Shown piece by piece: positions 12,848 to 18,468 of a stretch of 22,280 nucleotides of DNA. The position numbers and the translations under genes are program-made. Within the stretch, counting starts at the first letter, position 1, and each line of letters opens with the position of its first letter. The notes beneath the pieces were generated by a model. The model was not told the origin of the DNA. It saw only the letters and a list, made by a program, of their open reading frames with translations, and searched no databases. Location of the stretch: IMG/VR virus record IMGVR_UViG_3300038397_000168, positions 1 through 22,280 of that record. One strand, given 5' to 3'. The stretch comes from a virus.

Positions 12848-13746
12848 AGGAGACTCAGTGGTTACCGCGCATTATGGTTGGACTGATTGGGTCGGCGGTG
12901 ATGATCCTGTTCGCAGGAACCCACACCGCATCTCAAGGGACTGACTTCTCAGAAGCCACACGGGATGTCGGTTATTATCAACCAGGGGGTGGTACAGGTC
13001 TCGACCTGAGGAAAAGCCGTACATCGGAGCCTCAGGGACAGGGGTTCGATTCCCCTCACCTCCACCAGGTTGGCGTCGGGGCTGTCGTCGTTATAGTCCC
13101 CTCCACCTCGGCCGTTCCGGCGCCGACCACTACAACGATGGCCACATTCACCCGAGTGCAAACGGATGCGGTTGCACTGCCCCCACCGAGGTCCACCAAC
13201 TCCATGACCGGCCAAGAGTACCGGTATTTCGAGCGGTCTCAAGATGTCATCACCCTCCAGGTGGAACTTGGAATGCGGTCCGTTGACGGCATCTACGGGC
13301 CGCAGACACGCAAGGCGCACGTTGATGCGCTCGGTGGTCCGCACGCCGTCCTCTACCGAAACTACCCGGAGATCGGACAGACACCGATCCCCTGCTCTCA
13401 CGGTTGCCTGCCAGGTGACGAACATTACGAACTTCCGACCCTTGGGACACTCATCGACGAGTATTTCAAGCCCGAGGACAGGGCGCTGGCACGCATGATC
13501 GCCTTCTGTGAATCAAGCGGCCAGACCCATAACATCGGGTCGGACGTGGTGTCCGATGCTCTCGCCGTCGGCTGGTTCCAACACTTGGCCAAATACTGGG
13601 TTGAGCGCTCCACAAAGGCCGGCTTCAAGGACCACGACCCGTTCAACGGGCGAGCCAACGTCGGTGTCGCTGCGTGGTTGTTCTACACCAGTGGGAAACA
13701 CCACTGGAATCCAAGCAAAGCCTGTTGGGGGGATGTCGATGCCTGA
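12844..13746 (+). CDS. Exported peptidoglycan-binding / SLT-type lysozyme
   Basis: A 300-residue ORF starting with GTG overlapping the HNH stop. Residues 8-30 form a signal or membrane anchor. Residues 85-115 are a Thr/Pro-rich linker. Residues 130-160 match the PG_binding_1 repeat (DVITLQVELG then VDGIYGPQTRKA). Residues 216-300 are a lysozyme-like SLT domain: AFCESSG (catalytic candidate Glu223), VGWFQHLAKYW (242-252), NVGVAAWLF and a final HWNPSKACW. It should cleave the host wall in lysis or entry. Codons 48-75 coincide with a tmRNA-like sequence, so the reading frame runs through an RNA gene. ATG 13138 (codon 99) is an alternative start giving a product without the export signal. Confidence 0.82.
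   Translation: MKETQWLPRIMVGLIGSAVMILFAGTHTASQGTDFSEATRDVGYYQPGGGTGLDLRKSRTSEPQGQGFDSPHLHQVGVGAVVVIVPSTSAVPAPTTTTMATFTRVQTDAVALPPPRSTNSMTGQEYRYFERSQDVITLQVELGMRSVDGIYGPQTRKAHVDALGGPHAVLYRNYPEIGQTPIPCSHGCLPGDEHYELPTLGTLIDEYFKPEDRALARMIAFCESSGQTHNIGSDVVSDALAVGWFQHLAKYWVERSTKAGFKDHDPFNGRANVGVAAWLFYTSGKHHWNPSKACWGDVDA
12973..12978 (+). promoter_or_regulatory. -10 box of the tmRNA-like RNA (TATTAT)
   Basis: TATTAT ends six bases before G12985, the first acceptor-stem base of the RNA, so transcription from it would begin at the mature 5' end. No clear -35 is visible. Confidence 0.5.
12985..13067 (+). ncRNA. tmRNA tRNA-like-domain RNA without messenger domain (83 nt)
   Basis: 5' acceptor strand GGGGGTG (12985-12991) pairs with CACCTCC (13057-13063). 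The only non-Watson-Crick pair is G3-U70, the alanine identity element; base 73 is A and CCA is encoded (13065-13067). Bases 12997-13005 read GGTCTCGAC, one mismatch from the GGTTTCGAC of tmRNA D-loops as I know them. CCTGAGG (13005-13011) and CCTCAGG (13030-13036) make a 7-bp helix in the P2 position, with CCG/CGG inside. The T-arm is perfect: AGGGG, loop TTCGATT, CCCCT (13040-13056). There is no anticodon arm, tag ORF or pseudoknot; bacterial tmRNAs are about 350 nt. Alternatives: a degenerate ssrA fragment acquired at an attachment site, or an odd tRNA, which fits poorly. Confidence 0.72.
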
Positions 13747-13912
13747 ACACGAAACAACTGACCATTACAAGAGCCACGCGGTCTACTTCACGATCGAAGA
13801 CTTGGCAGAGATACTCGATGTCCCTGTTGACAAACTGATGGTCAATCACGTCGACACTGCCCCCAACAAACCCGAGATGGCGGTAAGGGTCAACTTGCGG
13901 CAAGGGTTCTAA
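13739..13912 (+). CDS. Small hypothetical protein
   Basis: This 57-residue protein starts at ATG 13739, overlapping the lysozyme stop by eight bases, with a G-rich stretch upstream as a possible ribosome-binding site. It contains FTIEDLAEILDVPVDKLMV, which looks like a short helix-turn-helix or lid-like helix pair, followed by a beta-like end (EMAVRVNL). No family is recognised. It is the last gene of the HNH-lysozyme unit. Confidence 0.6.
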   Translation: MPEHETTDHYKSHAVYFTIEDLAEILDVPVDKLMVNHVDTAPNKPEMAVRVNLRQGF

Positions 13913-13932
13913 ACCCCGGCTTACACAAAATC

Positions 13933-13960
13933 CCATGTGATAATGGTGGGTGTCACATGG
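13933..13960. promoter_or_regulatory. whiB promoter with 8-bp inverted-repeat operator
   Basis: CCATGTGA (13933-13940) and TCACATGG (13953-13960) are perfect inverted repeats around 12 bases. They enclose the -10 box GATAAT (13939-13944) and the GTG start at 13950. A dimeric protein bound here would block the promoter and start codon. Confidence 0.55.
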
Positions 13961-14279
13961 CGGCGAAATCTCAATGCCCAGAGCGGAATCCGCTGGTTGG
14001 GATAACCCCGAACGGGTACTCGCCATCGAACGTCCTGGCTGGCAAACCGACAGTTTGTGCAGGGGCTCTGATACCCCTGAAATCTTCTTTCCGTCGCCTG
14101 GCGATACGGAGGCCCTCAAGGCCGCCAAGGCAACCTGCGGTCAGTGCCCGGTAGTCCAGGACTGCTTGAGATATGCCCTTGATAACAACGAACGGTATGG
14201 TATCTGGGGTGGGAAGAGCACCCGTGAGCGTTTGCTTATTCTCCGGGCAAAGAGGATGATTGAGAAGGGCGAAGCCTAA
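13950..14279 (+). CDS. whiB: Second WhiB-family Fe-S transcriptional regulator
   Basis: 109 residues from GTG 13950, five bases after a GATAAT box; ATG 13974 is the alternative start. The four cluster cysteines are Cys37, then Cys63-x2-Cys66-x5-Cys72, and the signature GIWGG is at 84-88, followed by a basic C-terminus (RAKRMIEKG). It is clearly paralogous in architecture to the WhiB at 3275 but differs in most positions, so the two were probably acquired separately or diverged long ago. It lies immediately before the head-tail connection genes and may time late expression. The operator-like repeat suggests autoregulation or repression. Confidence 0.92.
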   Translation: MSHGGEISMPRAESAGWDNPERVLAIERPGWQTDSLCRGSDTPEIFFPSPGDTEALKAAKATCGQCPVVQDCLRYALDNNERYGIWGGKSTRERLLILRAKRMIEKGEA

Positions 14280-14302
14280 TCGTCCGCGTCTCAGGGAAAG
14301 CG

Positions 14303-14314
14303 TAGGCTAGGGCC
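14303..14314 (+). promoter_or_regulatory. Leaderless-type promoter (-10 TAGGCT)
   Basis: TAGGCT (14303-14308) and six bases precede the ATG at 14315. The string AAGCGTAGGCT also precedes the gene at 4747 at the same distance. It would start the head-tail connection operon. Confidence 0.55.
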
Positions 14315-14875
14315 ATGGCCATTATCACCTACCAGGACCTGGCCACCTACATGAACCGCACGTTCACGTCTGGTGAGCAGGCCTCGGCGAACCACATGAT
14401 CGGCGGTTTGGAGCGGGAGTTGTCCCGAATTCTGGGCCGGTCCCTGGCCGGCACCACGATCGCCAGTGAAGCGCACATCCTCAAGAGGAATCAGCGGCAG
14501 ATTTTCCTCAAGGAATACCCTGTCATTTCAGTCACCACGTTGATGATCGGCGATCTCGGCTCTGAGGTCGCGCAAACTCTCACCGATTTCGACATCCACA
14601 AGTGGGGGATCGACGGCATTCTTGCCAGAGCCACGGGCACATCAGCCCTGGTGTCCTACACGGCCGGCATGTCGTCCTCGGACCAGCAGCAGTTGGAGAT
14701 GCTGATGATGCGAGTTGGAGCCCGTGAGATGTCACAGGTTCTCGCCGACGCCCAGGGGCTGTCGAAACTGACAGCCGAGGGCATGAGCATGACCTTTGCT
14801 AACAACGGCATGGGAGGGTTCACCGACGAAGACCTCAAATGGGTCAGGAGACTCCGCCGTAGAGGGGTGTACTAA
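14315..14875 (+). CDS. Head-tail adaptor (connector) protein
   Basis: 186 residues. The N-terminus ITYQDLATYMNRTFTSGEQASANHMIGGLERELSRILGRSL is the helical start typical of phage head-tail adaptors, followed by a beta part (FLKEYPVISVTTLMIGD, then ALVSYTAGM) and a C-terminal helical section. These proteins form a ring beneath the portal. It has a TAGGCT promoter and no ribosome-binding site, and starts the five-gene connection operon; the next gene starts on its stop codon (TAATG). Confidence 0.82.
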   Translation: MAIITYQDLATYMNRTFTSGEQASANHMIGGLERELSRILGRSLAGTTIASEAHILKRNQRQIFLKEYPVISVTTLMIGDLGSEVAQTLTDFDIHKWGIDGILARATGTSALVSYTAGMSSSDQQQLEMLMMRVGAREMSQVLADAQGLSKLTAEGMSMTFANNGMGGFTDEDLKWVRRLRRRGVY

Positions 14876-15192
14876 TGCGCGGTGCAGCCCATGCGCTTAC
14901 GATCCGCTCCCGCTCGGCAACGGTAACCGCCGAAGGTCAGGTGACGTACTTCAACTCCGATACGGCTGTACAGGGTCGGATCAGCCAGGGCGGCACGAAC
15001 GAACTGTCGGACGGTAAGGAGACGTACCAGGCTGACGCCATCGCCTGGGTGCCCCTGGCAACGACGATCACCGGCGACGACCAGGTTGTTGTCACTGGGC
15101 AGAACTCGCACCTGAACGGCACTTACGACATCCAGGGGATTCAGCACACCCCCACCCACCTGAGAGTGATGCTGTCAGGGGTCAACGTATGA
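14875..15192 (+). CDS. Head-tail stopper-like protein
   Basis: This 105-residue, beta-rich protein is encoded second in the connection operon, where phages of this type encode the head-closure or stopper protein. Features consistent with that are the strands TIRSRSATVTAEG, AIAWVPLATTITGDDQVVV and the NGTYDIQGIQHTPTHLRVML end, similar to the 'nG-x-Y-x-V-x-x-v' end of stopper proteins. Identity rests mostly on position and size. The first ATG overlaps the previous stop by one base, and its stop overlaps the next ATG (ATGA). Confidence 0.7.
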   Translation: MRGAAHALTIRSRSATVTAEGQVTYFNSDTAVQGRISQGGTNELSDGKETYQADAIAWVPLATTITGDDQVVVTGQNSHLNGTYDIQGIQHTPTHLRVMLSGVNV

Positions 15193-15812
15193 GCGCGACG
15201 ATGACGCTTACGGCGCCTATCAAAATCGTCCCTGGGCAGCCGTACCCGAAGACCCTTATGCAGATAATCCTGCATAACGCCCTATATGTATACAACCAGG
15301 GGGCCAGGTACGGCCTTCCGGCCGCCGGCGCCAGGATCGGTGACCTTTGGAAGGCGCGTATCCAGGAGTTGTACTCCAATGCCGGTTCCTACAGGACGTA
15401 CTGGCACCCGCGCTTGAATGTGACCGGCGCGTGGACCATGTCGTCCCAGCCTGGAACCCCACCTGCGTACCAGACCGGCGATCTGCATAACAGCGTCGAG
15501 TTCTACATCGCTAAACTCCCCTCCCGTGGCCCTGGGGGTCGCTTCATGGCGGGGTTCGGCAAGACAGCGATCCAGATTTACACACGGAATCCCTACGCCT
15601 ACGACCAGGAGTTCGGTATTAGCACTGGGGTTTCACGCCCGGCGTGGCAGATCGCCAACGTCCAGCCCGAGGGTCGGCGCATTATTAGGGAAATCACCTG
15701 GGCTGCGTTCGTCAAAGCCGAAATCAGGGCTGCGGCGAGAGCATCGGCTGGTGTACCGGTGACGATCTTGATGGTGACCAAGGGCCGTGAACCGTTCCGA
15801 GGTAGGCCGTAA
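15189..15812 (+). CDS. HK97 gp10-like neck/tail component
   Basis: 207 residues. The central motif TGDLHNSVEFYI, then AYDQEFG and RPAWQIA, match the arrangement of the HK97 gp10-like family (L-x-x-S-I/V after a G-D-L, later Y-x-x-x-x-E-FG-T). These proteins join the neck between stopper and tail tube. The N-terminal segment is hydrophobic and Tyr-rich. It starts by an ATGA overlap, and its stop overlaps the next ATG (TAATG). The last codons contain an 18-base string repeated before the fibre gene at 16823. Confidence 0.75.
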   Translation: MSATMTLTAPIKIVPGQPYPKTLMQIILHNALYVYNQGARYGLPAAGARIGDLWKARIQELYSNAGSYRTYWHPRLNVTGAWTMSSQPGTPPAYQTGDLHNSVEFYIAKLPSRGPGGRFMAGFGKTAIQIYTRNPYAYDQEFGISTGVSRPAWQIANVQPEGRRIIREITWAAFVKAEIRAAARASAGVPVTILMVTKGREPFRGRP

Positions 15813-16201
15813 TGGCCTCCGTTGCTTCTGCCGTAAGAACGGCCATCGTGAATGCGAACATCTCTGGTGTGACCACGAAGGTTTTCCGGGATCAGGCTCC
15901 CGATTCGACGGCTTACCCGTTTGTGACCCTCGACGACGACGTTTCACGGAACCCCGTCCTGGAGGGCGACGCGGCTGTGATCGCCAGGCAGAAGGTCATG
16001 TTCGTCAACCTTTGGCAGGTGACTTCGGCCGAAGACGTTGACTTGATCGAAGACCTTCTCGCCGCTATCGACGGGGCTACCCTTACGGGGGCCAACAAGA
16101 CCATCCTGAAATGCAAGGTGCAAGACGTGAGCCGCGCTACTGACCCATCCGAACAAGTCTGTCGCTCCTGGCTGACAGTCAACATCACCCACTCGAACTA
16201 A
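15812..16201 (+). CDS. Tail terminator-like protein
   Basis: This 129-residue protein has an N-terminal helix (VASAVRTAIVNANI) followed by beta strands around FVTLDDDVSRNPV and KVMFVNLWQV, then a helix (VDLIEDLLAAID) and a final strand, the profile of tail-terminator (Gp17/GpU-like) proteins, and it is fourth in the connection operon where that gene belongs. The ring caps the tail tube at the neck. The next ATG overlaps its stop by one base. Confidence 0.68.
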   Translation: MASVASAVRTAIVNANISGVTTKVFRDQAPDSTAYPFVTLDDDVSRNPVLEGDAAVIARQKVMFVNLWQVTSAEDVDLIEDLLAAIDGATLTGANKTILKCKVQDVSRATDPSEQVCRSWLTVNITHSN

Positions 16202-16788
16202 TGGCATTCACCACGATCGCTATAACCGGCACCTTCTATGAGGCCGATGGGAGCACCCTGGCTTCGGGGAACGTCACGTTCATCGCCTCGACGACCATGA
16301 ACGACTCGGCTACCAACGCGATCGTTACCGCGACTCTCGCCACGGCGACGCTGGCTTCTGGGGTTATTTCGTTGAACCTCACCGCTACGACAGACCCGAC
16401 GACCCAGCCCACGGGGGTGACCTACGAGGTCACGGAGAACATCGACGGGGCGGGTCAGAACAAGTACAGCATCGAAGTCCCGCACAATTCGCCCAATGCC
16501 ACCCTGGACCTGGCGGACATCACACCAGCGATAACTCCTGTAACGACCTACTCGTATGCCACCCAGCAGTACCTGAATGACCAACTCCTGACTGGGACGA
16601 CGTTCTCGTTCAACCAGGAATCACCCACGGCTACATGGTCGATCACGCACAATCTGGGGTACAAGCCGGCTGTCTCCGTGGTGGACACGTCTGACACGGT
16701 CGTGGTCGGAGATATTGACTATACGGACCTCAACGTGTTGGTCGTTACCTTCGCACAGTCCTTCGCCGGGAAGGCGTATCTTAGTTAG
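16201..16788 (+). CDS. Fibre- or baseplate-type protein with C-terminal beta domain
   Basis: 195 residues. The first 100 resemble a beta-sandwich (GTFYEADGSTLASGNVTF, then ISLNLTATTD). The C-terminal portion FSFNQESPTATWSITHNLGYKPAVSVVD and LVVTFAQSFAGKAYLS is a domain I know from tail fibres, often written as W-x-I-x-HNLG-x-x-P. A related ITHN block ends the next gene. It takes the place where a major tail tube gene would be expected, but it does not look like one. Start overlaps the previous stop. Confidence 0.7.
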   Translation: MAFTTIAITGTFYEADGSTLASGNVTFIASTTMNDSATNAIVTATLATATLASGVISLNLTATTDPTTQPTGVTYEVTENIDGAGQNKYSIEVPHNSPNATLDLADITPAITPVTTYSYATQQYLNDQLLTGTTFSFNQESPTATWSITHNLGYKPAVSVVDTSDTVVVGDIDYTDLNVLVVTFAQSFAGKAYLS

Positions 16789-16804
16789 AAGGACGATCGT
16801 TTAC

Positions 16805-16822
16805 CGCTGGAGGTAGGCCGTA
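16805..16822 (+). promoter_or_regulatory. Translation start region of fibre gene with repeated 18-base string
   Basis: GGAGGTAGGCCGTA precedes ATG 16823. The 18-base string beginning GAGGTAGGCC and running into the ATGGC also occurs at about 15799-15816, across the start of the tail terminator gene. The GGAGG spacing (nine bases) is workable. Confidence 0.35.
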
Positions 16823-17962
16823 ATGGCGAAGTATCTGGTCAATCTTGACCTAAACCAGAACCAACTGGTGAAGGCTCGTATAGAGAACCTAGCCAGTGCT
16901 CCTGGCTCCCCCGTATCAGGCCAGATTTACTACAACACATCTGGTAACACGCTCAACTTCTACAACGGAAGCGCTTGGGTCAACCTCGCCGAAGGCGACG
17001 TGACCGCGGTTCTGGCGGGAACTGGACTTTCAGGAGGGGGCAGCAGCGGGGACATCACCCTGAATCTTGCCAACACATCGGTGACGGCGGCTGCGTATGG
17101 CTCCGCTAGCGCTGTTGGCACGTTTACCGTTGACGCCCAGGGCCGCCTAACGGCCGCCGCCTCGGCCACAATCGCCATCCCCTCAACGGCTGTTACCGAC
17201 TTCACCGAAGCCGCCCAGGACGTTGCCGGCGCCCTTATCTCCGGCACAGCCAACGAGATCACCGTCACCTACGACGACTCCGCCGGCACGCTGGTTCTGT
17301 CCCAGCCGACTGATGTAACGATCGGGAACGACCTGGTCGTCACCGGTGACCTGACCGTCAACGGCACAACCACGACGGTCAACTCCACCACGATGACCGT
17401 GGACGACAAGAACCTGGAACTGGGTTCCGTCGCCGTGCCCTCAGATACCACTGCCAACGGTGGCGGTATCACACTCAAGGGTGCCACCGACAAGACGATC
17501 GTCTGGACAAACGCGACTGACACCTGGGACTTCAACCAGAGCGTCAACGTCGCTTCTGGCACCGATTTCAAGGTCAATGGGGTCTCGACCCTCAGCGCTA
17601 CCGCTTTGGGGGCGGCTGTTGTCGGTTCATCTCTAACCTCCGTAGGCACGCTCACTTCGGGCACATGGGCGGCAACCGACGTTGCCGTTCTCCACGGTGG
17701 TACCGGCGCCTCGACCGCATCGGCTGCCAGGGCCAACCTGGGGGTCATCGAGAAGGTCGTTGCCACCATCGGTGACAACTCCGCCACATCGTTCGCAATC
17801 ACCCACAACCGCACTACTACGGATGTGATGGTTGAGGTTTATGACGCCAGCACAAACGACACAGTTATCGCCAACGTGACTCGGAACTCCACCAGCCAGG
17901 TGACAGTCTCGTTCGCTTCGGCACCAGCGACCAACGCTTACAAGGTTGTTGTAATCGGCTAA
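16823..17962 (+). CDS. Tail fibre protein
   Basis: 379 residues, beta-rich and repetitive. The N-terminus (LVNLDLNQNQLVKARIENL, then GQIYYNTSGNTLNFYNGSAW) is the usual fibre attachment-type segment. Then follow AYGSASAVGTFTVDAQGRLT, a copy of the repeat found in the large fibre, the module DLTVNGTTTTVNSTTMTVDD, GGTGASTASAARANLG (a common fibre motif) and a C-terminal ITHN domain. It probably trimerises and contributes to host recognition. Strong similarity to parts of the gene at 18469 shows the two arose by duplication or domain exchange. Confidence 0.85.
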   Translation: MAKYLVNLDLNQNQLVKARIENLASAPGSPVSGQIYYNTSGNTLNFYNGSAWVNLAEGDVTAVLAGTGLSGGGSSGDITLNLANTSVTAAAYGSASAVGTFTVDAQGRLTAAASATIAIPSTAVTDFTEAAQDVAGALISGTANEITVTYDDSAGTLVLSQPTDVTIGNDLVVTGDLTVNGTTTTVNSTTMTVDDKNLELGSVAVPSDTTANGGGITLKGATDKTIVWTNATDTWDFNQSVNVASGTDFKVNGVSTLSATALGAAVVGSSLTSVGTLTSGTWAATDVAVLHGGTGASTASAARANLGVIEKVVATIGDNSATSFAITHNRTTTDVMVEVYDASTNDTVIANVTRNSTSQVTVSFASAPATNAYKVVVIG

Positions 17963-18022
17963 ACAGATTCTCAACCCCCACTTGAGGGTGAAGGTTGGGA
18001 CCTATAAGGGGTAGTTGAGGCT

Positions 18023-18460
18023 ATGCCAACATTCGTAGAGCGCCTGTCGGCGCAGAAGTTCTCTTCGGCAGCATCGACCGCTTTCGACATCTTTGTGTCC
18101 GGTGACTCAAATGCCCGCATAGCCGTTGACGCTGGCGGCAAGATGACCTGGGGCCCCGGTGATGGGGCTGGCGATGTCACCCTGTACCGGTCCGCTGCGA
18201 ACGCCCTCAAGACCGACGACACTTTCCAGGCCGCTGCTGGTCTCCTCACCCTCACCACCTCTGGGGCCCCGTCGACCGCTTTGGCTGACGGCGCACTGGC
18301 GATTGACACGAGCAACAACAAGATGTATTTCAGGTCGTCGTCAGCCTGGGTGGACGCAACAGCACACGGCATTTCCACAACCAGCGCTGACGGTGGGAAC
18401 GCCGACGCGTATGTCCGGTATCACGTAAACGCCGACGGTGGCGGCGCCACCGCTAACTAG
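18023..18460 (+). CDS. Short fibre-type protein
   Basis: 145 residues, containing IAVDAGGKMTWGPGDGAGDVTLYRSAANALKTDD and GALAIDTSNNKMYFRSSSAW, both common fibre segments. There is no known enzymatic motif. It probably forms an accessory fibre or fibre tip between the two larger fibre genes. TATAAG at 18003-18008 may be a -10 box, and GAGG is close before the ATG. The 60-base gap after the previous gene has no strong hairpin. Confidence 0.65.
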   Translation: MPTFVERLSAQKFSSAASTAFDIFVSGDSNARIAVDAGGKMTWGPGDGAGDVTLYRSAANALKTDDTFQAAAGLLTLTTSGAPSTALADGALAIDTSNNKMYFRSSSAWVDATAHGISTTSADGGNADAYVRYHVNADGGGATAN

Positions 18461-18468
18461 GGGCAACC

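Noticed and set aside
12985-13067. Interpretation of the RNA as an ordinary tRNA.
   Set aside because: No D-stem with GG in the loop and no 5-bp anticodon stem with a 7-base loop can be drawn; the central helix encloses 18 bases. The tmRNA tRNA-like domain fits much better.
13036-13067. Interpretation of the T-arm and CCA end as only a phage attachment site.
   Set aside because: It remains possible, but does not explain the matching 5' acceptor strand, the tmRNA-type D-loop or the upstream -10 box. No integrase is seen in the window.
17269-17814. Long leftward frame opposite the first fibre gene.
   Set aside because: Thr/Val/Ala repeats in fibre genes leave antisense frames open; no independent signal.
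17969-18000. Possible hairpin CAACC...GGTTG after the first fibre gene.
   Set aside because: Only five pairs around a long loop and no T-tract; not supported as a terminator.
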